Source of the DNA: Novosphingobium decolorationis
GTDB lineage: Bacteria; Pseudomonadota; Alphaproteobacteria; Sphingomonadales; Sphingomonadaceae
Assembly (NCBI RefSeq): GCF_018417475.1
Contig: NZ_CP054856.1
Location: 4,247,001-4,311,000, forward strand
Reading direction: 5' to 3'
DNA: 64,000 nt
The notes under the pieces were generated by a model. The model was not told the DNA's origin and did not search any database. It was given only the letters and a program-made list of their open reading frames with translations. Within the stretch, counting starts at the first letter, position 1. Each line of letters starts with the position of its first letter. A program made the position numbers and the translations under genes. Below are positions 12,099-21,022 of the stretch, piece by piece.

Positions 12099-15000
12099 AT
12101 GCCGCGATACCTGCTAGCCTCTACTGCCGTTCTTGCCCTCGCCGCCGCTGCGCAGCCGGCACTAGCCGAGGACGTCACCGACGCCCGCACATCCCCTTTG
12201 CGCACTTCGACCATTGCCGATGGCGCGCCCGGGTCCATCGCGATCACCGAGGATGGCTCGGTCACTCTCACGGGCGGCACGGCGGTGACGATGGACAGTA
12301 ATCACGCCGTCTCCAACGCGGGCGAAATCGCGGTGAGCAACGGCCAGGCCGGGATCCTCGCCCAGGCCGGAACACAGGGCGACATCACCAACACCGGCAC
12401 GATCACGGTGGATGAGCCTTACGCGCCTGAAGACGAGGATAACGACGGCGATCTCGACGGCCCCTTCGCGCTGGGTTCCAATCGGTACGGCATCCGCACG
12501 ATGGGCGCGCACGAGGGCACGATCACGAACAGCGGTGAAATTGCAGTGCAGGGCAACGATTCGGCCGGTATCGCCCTTGGCGGTCCGCTGACCGGCGACC
12601 TTGTCCATGAGGGCGAAACGGTGGTGACGGGCGATCGCTCGGTTGGCATCGAGGCCGGGGACATCTCCGGCGACGTGCGCCTTGCCGGGACGATCCGCGC
12701 GCAGGGCGAGGATGCCATTGGCGCGCGCGTCTCTGGCGATGTGGGCGGTGCGATGGTGGTGCAGGGCACGCTTGCTGCCACCGGCTACCGCTATACCAGT
12801 GTTCCGGCCGATCCTTCGGACCTTGATGCGGATGACCTGCTCCAGGGCGGCTCGGCGCTCGTGATTGGCGGCGATGTCGCGGGCGGCATCGCGCTCGCCG
12901 TCGCGCCAGCTGACACCGATCCTGATGTCGATGATGAGGATGGCGACGGCCTGCCCGATGCCGACGAAGGCAGCGCCCGGGTCATCTCCTACGGCGAGGC
13001 CCCGGCCATGGTCATCGGGGCAGCGGACAGGGATATCGCCATTGGCGCGGTCGAGGGCACGGCGCGTGGTTACGGGCTCCAGGTCGATGGCGTGATTGAG
13101 GGGCGTGGCCTTTACGAAGGCGTTGACGCAAACGCGCTCGTCATCGGCGGGCAGGGCGGCGAGGTCGCGATTGCCAATGGTATCGGCGTCAACGGCACCA
13201 TTGCTGCGCTGTCCGATGGCGGCAATGCAACGGCGGTGCGTATCGGTGCGGGCGCGGATGTCCCCGAACTGCGCAATGCCGGGACCATCCGCGCCTCGGG
13301 CGGGGAGCAGGTCGGCGCCATTCACGTGGAGCAGGGCGCATCTCTTGGGGCGCTGCGCAACAGCGGTACGATCCAGGCGACGAGCGGCGAGGACGGCACG
13401 ACCTACGCCGTGCGCGATGAGAGCGGCACGCTGGCCGCGCTCGACAACAGCGGCGCGATCATCGCCAGCGGTGCGGACGGCACGAACGTGGCGATAGACC
13501 TGTCCGCGGCAAGCGGAGATGTGACGGTGCGCCAGACGGCGGTCGCGGCGGGCTACGATGCTCCCGAGATTACGGGCGATGTACGCCTTGGCAGCGGCAA
13601 CGACACGCTCTCGATTGCCGATGGCACGCTGACCGGCAATGTCGCGTTCGGGGCGGGCGACAACACGCTGACGCTCTCGGGCGATGCCGTGCAGACAGGC
13701 GATGTGACGTTCGGCTCGGGCGCGGATCGGGTGAGCTTGGAAGGCTCGGCCAGCTATGAAGGCACGCTCGATTTCGGCGGCGGTGCGGACCGGCTTGATC
13801 TTGCCGGGAATGCCTATTTCATGGGCGCGCTCGTCAACGCAGGCCAGGCTGCGGTCACGCTCTCGGGCGGTGCGCTGGATCTGCGCAGCCCGGCCAGCAT
13901 CGGCTCGCTCGAGGTGGGGGAGGGCAGTGTCCTGGTGGCCACGCTCGATTCCGCGCCGGGACAGGGCAGCGCCTACAATGTGGCGGGTACCGCGCGGTTC
14001 GCGGAGGGCTCGCGCCTTGCCTTGCGGCTGGCCGATGTCACGACCGCCGAAGGCAGCTACGAGGTCCTGACGGCGGGCACGCTGGAAGGGCGCGACAATA
14101 TCGAGACCGTCACCGACCTGGTGCCCTTCATGTTCAAGGCACAGCTTGATGAAGAGGCCGGCGCCAATTCCATCGTCGTCGACATCGCGCGCCGCACGCG
14201 CGAGGAACTGGGGCTCAACCGTTCGCAGGCGAGCGCCTATGACGCGGCCTTTGCCGCCCTTGCCGCCGATGAGGAGATCGAGGATGTGTTCCTTGCCATC
14301 ACCGATGGCGACACCTTCCGCGACACCGTGGGGCAGATGCTCCCCGACCATGCGGGCGGAGGCTTCGAGGGTATCAGCCTGGGCGTACGCACGCTGGCCC
14401 GCCAGCTCCAGGATCCGCCGCATCCCGCAGGCGATAAAAGCCGCTTCTCGACCAACGTGAACCTGGCCTTCTGGGGGAGCGAGAAGGATACCGGGGCGAC
14501 TGCGGCCTATGACCTCAATGGCTATGCCTGGTCGCTTACCGGGGAATACCGCACCGGCATCGGCTATTTCGGTGCGACGGCTTCCTACATCTGGAACCAG
14601 CACACGAGCGGCGCGGCGAGCGAGGTCAAGTCCCAGTCGGTCGAGGGCGCGGTGCACTGGCGTGGGCATTTCGGCCCGATCGGGGGCTTTGCGCGCGCCT
14701 CCATCGGCCATGCCGACTTCGACAGCGAGCGCACCTTCTCGGGCGTGACGGCGCAGGAGACCGTCTCGCGCACGATCGATGGCAGCTGGAACGGCCGCTT
14801 CGTCAGCGCCATCGGCGGCATCTCGGCCGAGGGAGGCAGCCAGCACTTCTTCTTCCGCCCGCAGGTCTCGCTCGACTACGTGCGCCTGAAGGAAGACGGC
14901 TACGGCGAAACCGGCGACGATGCGCTGGGCCTCCTGGTCGAGGATCGCACCAGCGACGAGCTTGGCCTCAATGCGGGGATGACCGTGGGCGTCGATGTGC

Positions 15001-15290
15001 TGGGCATGTCGGCGGGCGATGAAGGCTGGATGCGGATCGAGACCGAAGGCGGCTGGCGCGAGGTGCTGAGCGGCGGTCTTGGCGCGACCACGGCGCGCTT
15101 CGGTACCGGTGAGGTCGAGCCGGGCGAGGCGTTCCGGCTCGATCCCGATGGTACGACCGGCGGCTGGTACGGGCGCCTGCGGGCCTATGGTGGCCCCAGC
15201 GGCTTCATCATGGGCGGCGAGCTCTCGGCTGACCGCCGTCACGGCGAGGTCGCCCTGGCGCTTCGGGGCAGCGTCACTGTGAAGTGGTAA
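12099..15290 (+). CDS. Autotransporter (type Va secretion) with Asp-rich passenger
   Basis: Surface or secreted protein of 1063 residues. It has a 23-residue signal peptide (MPRYLLASTAVLALAAAAQP, then ALA). The long passenger is built of Gly/Asp/Thr-rich beta-helix-like repeats (NAGTIRASG, NSGTIQATS, NSGAIIASG), and the C-terminal autotransporter barrel covers roughly residues 785-1063, ending in Trp. Two acidic loops, EDEDNDGDLDG and DPDVDDEDGDGLPDADEG, look like thrombospondin type 3-like calcium sites. ATG 12099 follows GAAGGGA. No protease or adhesin catalytic motif was recognised, so the passenger function is unknown. It lies 65 bases after the STN receptor with no terminator seen between, so co-transcription is likely. 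A strong terminator follows it. Confidence 0.9.
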   Translation: MPRYLLASTAVLALAAAAQPALAEDVTDARTSPLRTSTIADGAPGSIAITEDGSVTLTGGTAVTMDSNHAVSNAGEIAVSNGQAGILAQAGTQGDITNTGTITVDEPYAPEDEDNDGDLDGPFALGSNRYGIRTMGAHEGTITNSGEIAVQGNDSAGIALGGPLTGDLVHEGETVVTGDRSVGIEAGDISGDVRLAGTIRAQGEDAIGARVSGDVGGAMVVQGTLAATGYRYTSVPADPSDLDADDLLQGGSALVIGGDVAGGIALAVAPADTDPDVDDEDGDGLPDADEGSARVISYGEAPAMVIGAADRDIAIGAVEGTARGYGLQVDGVIEGRGLYEGVDANALVIGGQGGEVAIANGIGVNGTIAALSDGGNATAVRIGAGADVPELRNAGTIRASGGEQVGAIHVEQGASLGALRNSGTIQATSGEDGTTYAVRDESGTLAALDNSGAIIASGADGTNVAIDLSAASGDVTVRQTAVAAGYDAPEITGDVRLGSGNDTLSIADGTLTGNVAFGAGDNTLTLSGDAVQTGDVTFGSGADRVSLEGSASYEGTLDFGGGADRLDLAGNAYFMGALVNAGQAAVTLSGGALDLRSPASIGSLEVGEGSVLVATLDSAPGQGSAYNVAGTARFAEGSRLALRLADVTTAEGSYEVLTAGTLEGRDNIETVTDLVPFMFKAQLDEEAGANSIVVDIARRTREELGLNRSQASAYDAAFAALAADEEIEDVFLAITDGDTFRDTVGQMLPDHAGGGFEGISLGVRTLARQLQDPPHPAGDKSRFSTNVNLAFWGSEKDTGATAAYDLNGYAWSLTGEYRTGIGYFGATASYIWNQHTSGAASEVKSQSVEGAVHWRGHFGPIGGFARASIGHADFDSERTFSGVTAQETVSRTIDGSWNGRFVSAIGGISAEGGSQHFFFRPQVSLDYVRLKEDGYGETGDDALGLLVEDRTSDELGLNAGMTVGVDVLGMSAGDEGWMRIETEGGWREVLSGGLGATTARFGTGEVEPGEAFRLDPDGTTGGWYGRLRAYGGPSGFIMGGELSADRRHGEVALALRGSVTVKW

Positions 15291-15378
15291 AGTGCGGCGA
15301 CAGGCCGGTGGGGAGGGGACGGCGCCTAGGTGTCGCTCCCTCCTGGCCGCCTGTCGGGCATCGCGCAGGAAGTGCCTC

Positions 15379-15406
15379 AGCCCCCGGTGCAGACCGGGGG
15401 CTTTTT
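15379..15406 (+). terminator. Rho-independent terminator after the autotransporter
   Basis: Perfect 10-bp stem AGCCCCCGGT / ACCGGGGGCT around the loop GCAG, followed by a T run. It closes the sigma-FecR-receptor-autotransporter unit. The rest of the 15291-15672 gap holds this hairpin and the next promoter; I see no gene in it. Confidence 0.93.
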
Positions 15407-15581
15407 GCATGCCGCAGGACCGATCGTCTCTGTCGCGGCTCCCCCTCAACGCAGATTCGCAAAGGCCCTCAAAGCCGCACGAATCGGGGCTTTCAGGGTG
15501 TTTCGAGGCCGGTCCACTGTGCGCATTTTGCAACGCATTCCCGGGAAAGCCGCCGCACAATCAGCGACTTGCCAATTTGGC

Positions 15582-15615
15582 TTGACGAAATCCGGGCAAA
15601 TGATTTAGCGCTAAA
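15582..15615 (+). promoter_or_regulatory. Promoter with LacI-family operator upstream of TonB receptor
   Basis: A -35 of TTGACG (15582-15587) is followed 16-17 bp later by a poor -10 (TTTAGC/TTAGCG). That -10 overlaps a perfect 12-bp palindrome, TTTAGCGCTAAA, at 15604-15615. The central CG-flanked AGCGCT core is typical of LacI/GalR operators, and an 11/12 match lies in front of the LacI gene at 20893-20904. A repressor bound here would block the promoter directly. Confidence 0.8.
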
Positions 15616-15672
15616 AACAACAGGCAGATGCGGAGCGCATTGAAGCCTGACGTGTTTAGTGGAGAGGATCCG

Positions 15673-17955
15673 ATGAATTTCCGAAAGACTGAGCTGGCCT
15701 GCGGTATCGCGGCCGGTGTGATGGCACTGGCGCTGGGCGCTCCGGCCTTCGCGCAGGACATGGCAGCCGAAGCGGGCGCCGACGACACCGTCACCGGCAA
15801 TGCCATCATCGTCACCGCGAACATGCGTGAGGAAACGCTTCAGGAAGTCCCCATCGCGGTTTCGGTCGTCAGCGGCGAGCAGCTGCAGGCAGCGGGCGTC
15901 AGCGCGGTCGAGGGTCTTGTCCAGGTCTCTCCCTCGCTCACCTTCACCCAGGGCGACAATCCGGGTGACAGCTCGCTCAACATTCGCGGTATCGGCACCA
16001 CCGTGTTCTCGGTCGCGACCGAGCCTGCCGTCTCGATCGTCGTCGACGACGTCGTGATGGCGCGCGCAGGGCAGGGCTTCCAGGACCTCATCGACGTGCA
16101 GCGCGTCGAAGTCCTGCGCGGTCCCCAGTCGACCCTGTTCGGCAAGAACGCCTCGGCTGGCCTGGTCTCGGTCACGACGTCGGATCCGACCTCCTACCTC
16201 TCGGGCAAGGTCGACGGCAGCTTCGCCCAGGGCGGCGAATGGCAGGCACGCGGCATCATCTCGGGTCCGGTGGCCAAGGATGCGGGCCTCAGCGTCAGCG
16301 GCTACTACAAGGATTACGATGGCTTCATCGACAATGTCTCGGGCATCGGCGATGACAAGCTGGGCGGCTATCGCAACTACGGCGGCCGTGCCAAGTTCGT
16401 CTACGAGCCCCACAACGACCTCAAGATCACGCTGATCGGCGACTACCGCAACGGCACCAACGATGCGAGCCCGACCCTGCGCGCGGTCGATGGCCAGGCC
16501 TATGCCGACGCGATCGCGCCGGTCGTGGCCTCGCCCGACAACCGCGACGTCAACCTCAACGCGGACACCACCAACGACAGCGAACAGTGGGGCGTCTCGG
16601 GCCGCATCCAGGCGCGCCTGAACGACGACCTCCAGCTGGTCTCGATCACCGCCGTGCGCGGCTGGGACTTCACCGCCCGTTCGGACGTCGACTACACCTC
16701 GCTTTCCGAGCCGGTGCCCGGCGTGAACCTGTGGGACGTCAACACCGGCACCACCAACCTCAAGCAGTACTCGCAGGAACTGCGCGTGGTCTCGGGTGAC
16801 CTCGGCGGCTTCGACGTGCTGTTCGGCGGCTATGCCTTCCTGCTCGACCTCGACACCGGCTTCCAGCGTCGCCAGATCTTCCCGGCCGGTCCGCGCAGCG
16901 GCCAGTTCACGGGTTCGACCAAGAACACCAACCTTGCCGTCTTTGCCAGCACCAACATCTACCTCACCGACACGCTCGAGATGTTCGGTGGCCTGCGCCT
17001 CCTCCATGAGACGTTGGACTGGGACGTGTACCGTGACCCGGCCGATGTGCTTGTCGCCGGAGACAGCGCGCTTGGCGGGGCTGCGGGCGTTGCGGCCGAC
17101 TTCGATGGCAAGACCAGCGACACCGCGCTCGTCGGCAAGATCGGTCTGCGCTACCAGCTGGGCAGCCTTGGCAACGCCTACGCCAGCTATTCGCGTGGCT
17201 ACAAGGGCAAGGGCTTCAACCTGATCTTCGCCGCGCAGCCCAACTACGAGCCGGTCGACGCTGAGCAGTCCGACGCCTTCGAAGTCGGCGCCAAGCTGCA
17301 GAGCCTGGACGGCGTGTGGTCGCTCAACGCGGCGGTGTTCTACACCAAGTACAAGAACTTCCAGTCGCAGGCGCAGCTGCCCGGTGACGTCGCGTTCTAC
17401 CTGCTCAACGCCGGTTCGACCTCGACCAAGGGTATCGAGCTGGAAGGTACCATTCGCCCGACTTCGCTCACCACGGTGAACCTGGGCATGACACTGCTCG
17501 ATGCGCGCATCGACTCCTTCCCGCTCGGCCCGTGCTATCGTGGCCAGACCGCGGCCGAGGGCTGCGTCGATGGAGTGCAGGATCTGGCGGGCGGCGATCT
17601 GCCCAACGCGCCCGACTTCCGTCTCACCGGCTCGCTGCGTCAGACCGTGCCCTTCGGTGACAGCGCGCCCGTCGATGGCTTCGTGATGGTCGATGGCAGC
17701 TACCAGACCAAGGTGTCCTACCAGATTGACCAGAACCCGCGTGCCGCGCAGGGGGGCTTTGGCCTGGTGAACCTCTCGGCCGGTGTGGAATCGAAGGATG
17801 ACAGCTACTCGGTGACTGTCTTCGTGCGCAATCTGTTCGACCAGAACAACGTGTCCAACATCTTCGACTCCGGCTTCAATGGCGGTCGTACCTACCAGCA
17901 GGTCCTGCGCGATGGCGCACGCTACTGGGGGGTGCGCGCGTCCTACAGTTTCTGA
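15673..17955 (+). CDS. TonB-dependent receptor of the glycan locus
   Basis: Outer-membrane active transporter of 760 residues. It has a signal peptide (MNFRKTELACGIAAGVMALA onward, cleaved near AFAQ), a TonB-box-like IIVTANMREE segment, a plug (VPIAVSVVSGEQLQAAGV to LRGPQSTLFGKNASAGLVSV) and a large barrel ending in a terminal Phe. No STN domain is present, so it imports without transmembrane signalling. ATG 15673 follows GGAGAGG by five bases; the longer frame from 15628 lacks a ribosome site. The operator at 15604-15615 places it under the LacI regulator encoded nearby. The downstream GH3 and the sulfatase further on suggest that an oligosaccharide is the ligand. This is inferred from context only. 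Confidence 0.93.
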   Translation: MNFRKTELACGIAAGVMALALGAPAFAQDMAAEAGADDTVTGNAIIVTANMREETLQEVPIAVSVVSGEQLQAAGVSAVEGLVQVSPSLTFTQGDNPGDSSLNIRGIGTTVFSVATEPAVSIVVDDVVMARAGQGFQDLIDVQRVEVLRGPQSTLFGKNASAGLVSVTTSDPTSYLSGKVDGSFAQGGEWQARGIISGPVAKDAGLSVSGYYKDYDGFIDNVSGIGDDKLGGYRNYGGRAKFVYEPHNDLKITLIGDYRNGTNDASPTLRAVDGQAYADAIAPVVASPDNRDVNLNADTTNDSEQWGVSGRIQARLNDDLQLVSITAVRGWDFTARSDVDYTSLSEPVPGVNLWDVNTGTTNLKQYSQELRVVSGDLGGFDVLFGGYAFLLDLDTGFQRRQIFPAGPRSGQFTGSTKNTNLAVFASTNIYLTDTLEMFGGLRLLHETLDWDVYRDPADVLVAGDSALGGAAGVAADFDGKTSDTALVGKIGLRYQLGSLGNAYASYSRGYKGKGFNLIFAAQPNYEPVDAEQSDAFEVGAKLQSLDGVWSLNAAVFYTKYKNFQSQAQLPGDVAFYLLNAGSTSTKGIELEGTIRPTSLTTVNLGMTLLDARIDSFPLGPCYRGQTAAEGCVDGVQDLAGGDLPNAPDFRLTGSLRQTVPFGDSAPVDGFVMVDGSYQTKVSYQIDQNPRAAQGGFGLVNLSAGVESKDDSYSVTVFVRNLFDQNNVSNIFDSGFNGGRTYQQVLRDGARYWGVRASYSF

Positions 17956-17982
17956 GGGCCCACCCTCCCTCAGGAAAACCGT

Positions 17983-18028
17983 CTGGCGGCGGCCCGCTCT
18001 CTCCTCCTCCTCCCAGGGCCGCCGCCAG
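17983..18028 (+). other. Long intercistronic RNA hairpin between receptor and GH3
   Basis: A 13-bp perfect stem, CTGGCGGCGGCCC / GGGCCGCCGCCAG, encloses a 20-nt pyrimidine-rich loop. No T run follows. It is therefore more likely an mRNA stability or processing element, or a partial transcription barrier, than a full terminator. It would allow high receptor and low enzyme expression from one transcript. Confidence 0.7.
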
Positions 18029-18059
18029 CACATCCGCCACCAAGATGGACCTGGCCTAG

Positions 18060-19748
18060 ATGACCGAATGCGAACTGAATGACCCTGTGACCATCGATCC
18101 CCTGGCGCTTGCGCCCGAGGATCGGGCCTGGGTCGAGGCCACGCTCGACACGCTCAGCGTCGAGGGCAAGGTCGGTCAGCTCTTCGCACTCAGTTCGATC
18201 GGCGATGACCTCGCCGAAATTTCCCGCCACTGCGCACTGGGCGTGGGCGGGATCCACCGCTTCCCCGGGCACGACCTCAAGGCGGCCTGGGAAGCGACCC
18301 GCGCGGCCATCCAGGGATCACGCATTCCCCCGCTCATCAGCGGTGATATCGAAGGGGGCACGGTCAGCCAGGCCTTCGCCACCGCCGTTCCCAACCAGAT
18401 GGGCCTGGCCGCCTGCGCAGACGAGGACCTCTCGCGCCGTATCTCGGCGATCGTCCTTCGCGAAGCGCGCCGTCAGGGCTTCAACTGGACCTTCAGTCCG
18501 GTCGTCGACATCAACCGCAATTTTCGCAACCCGGTCGTGGGCACGCGATCCTACGGTTCGGACATGGCGACGATCCTGCGCGAAGCCGGAATCATGACCG
18601 AGGTGCTCCAGGCGGGCGGCATCGCCACTTGCGCCAAGCACTGGCCGGGCGATGGCATCGATGACCGCGACCAGCATCTCGTCACCAGCGTCAACGGCCT
18701 CTCCATGGACGCGTGGCACGCGAGCTTCGGCGAGATCTACCGCACGATGTTTGCCAAGGGCGTCATGTCGGTGATGTCCGCGCATATCGCGTTGCCCGCC
18801 GCCTTTCCCGCCGATGCCGGGGCCGGGCGGTTCGTACCCGCCTCGGTTTCGAAGCGCCTCAACCTCGAACTCCTGCGCGGCGAACTGGGCTTCAAGGGCC
18901 TGATCGTTTCCGACGCGACTCCCATGGGCGGGCTCACCGGCTGGCAAGAGCGCGCCGAGGCCGTGCCTGCCGTGATCGAGAACGGCTGCGACATGTTCCT
19001 GTTCTCGCCCGATCCGGGCGGGGATTATCGCCACATGATGGACGGCCTGCGCCGCGGCGCGCTGAGCGAGCAGCGCCTTGAAGATGCCGTGCGCATGATC
19101 CTGACGCTGAAGGCCCGGCTTGGCCTTCACCGCATGGCCCTGGATGAATGGGTGCCCCCGCTTGAGGAGGGCACCACACGCCTCTCCACGCCCGAGAGCG
19201 AGGCCGTGGCGGCCGAGGCCAACGCGCGCGCGATCACGCTGGTCAAGGACACGCAGGACCTGCTGCCGCTTGACCCTGCACGGCACAGGCGCGTGGTGCT
19301 ACTGGCCGAGGAAGGCTGGAACTTCATCTCCGGCGCGCTGCCGCGCAGTCTCGATGTCTTCTGCGAGGACATGCGCCAGGCCGGTTTCGACTTGCGCATG
19401 TACGATGCCGAGACCCCTCCGGCGCCTGAAGACACCGACCTTGTCGTCTACCTCATCGGCCAGGAGGCAACCGCCAGCCTCTCGCACATCTATCTTGACT
19501 GGACCGCGCTTCACGGCGGCGCGCGCAAGGCGATGAAGCGCTTCTCGCGCGAGATCCCGACGCTGATGATCTCGCTGGGCCAGCCCTATTATCTCTACGA
19601 TGCGCCCGACGTGCGCACCTACATCAATGGCTACAGCGCGCTGCCCTCGGTGCAGTCCGCGCTGGTCGAACGGCTGCTCGGCAAGGCGCCGTTCACGGGT
19701 GTGAGCCCGGTCGATCCCTTCTGTGGCGAAGAGCAGCTTCGCTACTGA
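18060..19748 (+). CDS. GH3-family glycoside hydrolase, NagZ-like, cytoplasmic
   Basis: Predicted exo-acting beta-glycosidase of 562 residues with no signal peptide, so it should act on imported oligosaccharides. The GH3 barrel begins near SVEGKVGQLFALSSIGDD. The motif KHWPGDGIDDRDQH (Lys193, Asp204, His206) corresponds to the NagZ loop KHFPGHG...DSH, whose Asp-His pair serves as acid/base. The likely nucleophile is Asp285 in IVSDATPMGG. A second alpha/beta domain follows from about residue 400. The Asp-x-His loop points to beta-N-acetylhexosaminidase or a glycoside phosphorylase-type mechanism rather than a classic GH3 beta-glucosidase. Changes inside the loop (Trp, Asp and Gln) leave the substrate uncertain. 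It follows the TonB receptor by 104 bases. Confidence 0.87.
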   Translation: MTECELNDPVTIDPLALAPEDRAWVEATLDTLSVEGKVGQLFALSSIGDDLAEISRHCALGVGGIHRFPGHDLKAAWEATRAAIQGSRIPPLISGDIEGGTVSQAFATAVPNQMGLAACADEDLSRRISAIVLREARRQGFNWTFSPVVDINRNFRNPVVGTRSYGSDMATILREAGIMTEVLQAGGIATCAKHWPGDGIDDRDQHLVTSVNGLSMDAWHASFGEIYRTMFAKGVMSVMSAHIALPAAFPADAGAGRFVPASVSKRLNLELLRGELGFKGLIVSDATPMGGLTGWQERAEAVPAVIENGCDMFLFSPDPGGDYRHMMDGLRRGALSEQRLEDAVRMILTLKARLGLHRMALDEWVPPLEEGTTRLSTPESEAVAAEANARAITLVKDTQDLLPLDPARHRRVVLLAEEGWNFISGALPRSLDVFCEDMRQAGFDLRMYDAETPPAPEDTDLVVYLIGQEATASLSHIYLDWTALHGGARKAMKRFSREIPTLMISLGQPYYLYDAPDVRTYINGYSALPSVQSALVERLLGKAPFTGVSPVDPFCGEEQLRY

Positions 19749-19777
19749 AACCGGAGCGCTTCGGGTCGCAACGCGCC

Positions 19778-20836
19778 TCAGGACGAAGGGGGCGCAACCG
19801 AATTCCGCTCGATGATCTGGTAGTCGACGAAGGTGGTTCCCCCTGGAGCCGCCTTCGTCTCCTTGTCGCGCGCCTGCAGCTCGGCCACGAGATGACGGGT
19901 GGCGACTTCGGCGATCTCGCCGAGCGGCTGGCGCACAGTGGTGAGCGCGGGCCAGATCTTTACGGCGATGGGCGTGTCGTCAAAGCCCACCACCGAGATA
20001 TCTTCGGGAATGCGCAGGTTCGTGCGCAGCGCCACGTTCACGAAGGCAGCGGCCATGTCGTCGTTGCCTGCGAACATGGCGGTGATCGTGCGCTTGCCGG
20101 GCAGGATTTCTTCGGCGAGGCGCAGGCCCGCATCGAAGGTTGGGCGGGCGTTCCAGACCAGCGCTTCATCCAGTGTCAGGCCCTGGTCGGAGAGCGCGCG
20201 GGCGTAGCCGGCAAAGCGGCTTTCCCCGGCAAGGCTGGGAATACGCACGAAGCCGATGCGACGGTGGCCCGCGCGCAGCAGGATGCCGGTCGTCTCATAG
20301 GCCGCCTGTTCGTCGTCGATGCGCACGCAGTGCATGTTGGCCAGTTCCCGGCCCGCGGCGAGGGCGACCATGGGGACGTCGTATTCCTCCGGCAGGCCGG
20401 CCGCGCTCACCCGTTCGCACAGCGGTGGGGGCAGGAGCAGGCCGTCGGGTGACGTGTTCAGGAACTCGCGCACCGAATCCAGCGGGTTCTTCTGGTCGTA
20501 GACCTTGATGTTGAGCTGCACGCCGAGCCGGGCCGAGGCATTGAGCGTGCCGACCAGCATCGCGCTCAAGAGCGCGCTGTCGCTGTCGCGGTGGAGCAGG
20601 CCGATGCGGTAATTGCTGGCGCTGGCCAGCGCACGGGCGGCGGTGTTGGGCCGGTAGTCGAGTTCGGCGATGGCCTTCAGCACGGCGTCGCGCGTGGCGG
20701 GAAGAACACTCGGCTTGTTGTTGAGAACATTGGAAACCGTCATCGAGGAGACACCGGCATGGCGCGCGACGGCGGCCATCGTGACCCCGCCGCCCGAACG
20801 CCTGCGCGATCGTGTGCCCACTTTCTTGTCCATCAT
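19778..20836 (-). CDS. LacI/GalR-family transcriptional regulator
   Basis: Repressor of 352 residues. It has the LacI helix-turn-helix and hinge at about residues 18-70 ([30 protein letters not shown]) and a periplasmic-binding-protein-like sensor domain ([20 protein letters not shown]) for a sugar effector. Two in-frame ATGs begin the frame; 20836 and 20833 are equally possible. It is convergent with the GH3 and divergent from the MFS-sulfatase pair. The shared intergenic region carries the TTTAGCGCTACA site, so it probably controls itself, the MFS operon and the distant TonB receptor promoter. Confidence 0.94.
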   Translation of the reverse strand: MMDKKVGTRSRRRSGGGVTMAAVARHAGVSSMTVSNVLNNKPSVLPATRDAVLKAIAELDYRPNTAARALASASNYRIGLLHRDSDSALLSAMLVGTLNASARLGVQLNIKVYDQKNPLDSVREFLNTSPDGLLLPPPLCERVSAAGLPEEYDVPMVALAAGRELANMHCVRIDDEQAAYETTGILLRAGHRRIGFVRIPSLAGESRFAGYARALSDQGLTLDEALVWNARPTFDAGLRLAEEILPGKRTITAMFAGNDDMAAAFVNVALRTNLRIPEDISVVGFDDTPIAVKIWPALTTVRQPLGEIAEVATRHLVAELQARDKETKAAPGGTTFVDYQIIERNSVAPPSS

Positions 20837-20892
20837 CCACGTCCCCGGTCTTCCCCGGGCTGGTTGACAAAGGCCCGAGCTTTCACTAGCAA

Positions 20893-20904
20893 TTTAGCGC
20901 TACA
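20893..20904. promoter_or_regulatory. LacI-family operator in the lacI/MFS divergent promoter
   Basis: TTTAGCGCTACA differs at one base from the perfect palindrome at 15604-15615. A weaker third candidate, CTGCACGCTAAA at 20969-20980, shares 8 of 12 positions. The arrangement suggests autoregulation together with control of the MFS-sulfatase operon. Confidence 0.78.
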
Positions 20905-20919
20905 TTGCGTCATGCCGTC

Positions 20920-20935
20920 CTGTCTTGCAAGACAG
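20920..20935. promoter_or_regulatory. 16-bp perfect palindrome, unassigned operator
   Basis: CTGTCTTGCAAGACAG is a perfect inverted repeat 16 bases past the LacI-type site and in the same divergent promoter. Its core differs from the LacI operator, so it may bind a second regulator. No matching regulator is recognised here. Confidence 0.5.
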
Positions 20936-21022
20936 TTCGTACAGGTGCAATCGCTTCGTGTCGCCAGACTGCACGCTAAAGAACACGGCGCAAACGATAA
21001 TGCGCACTGCGAGAGGATCCCG

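Noticed and set aside
12500..13500. Tandem DNA repeats or CRISPR-like array in the autotransporter
   Set aside because: The repeats are protein-level and degenerate; no constant direct repeats with unique spacers are seen here or elsewhere in the window.
12162..15560. 1132-codon open frame antisense to the autotransporter
   Set aside because: Low-complexity Arg/Ala/Asp text with no motif or ribosome site; the sense strand carries a signal peptide and barrel.
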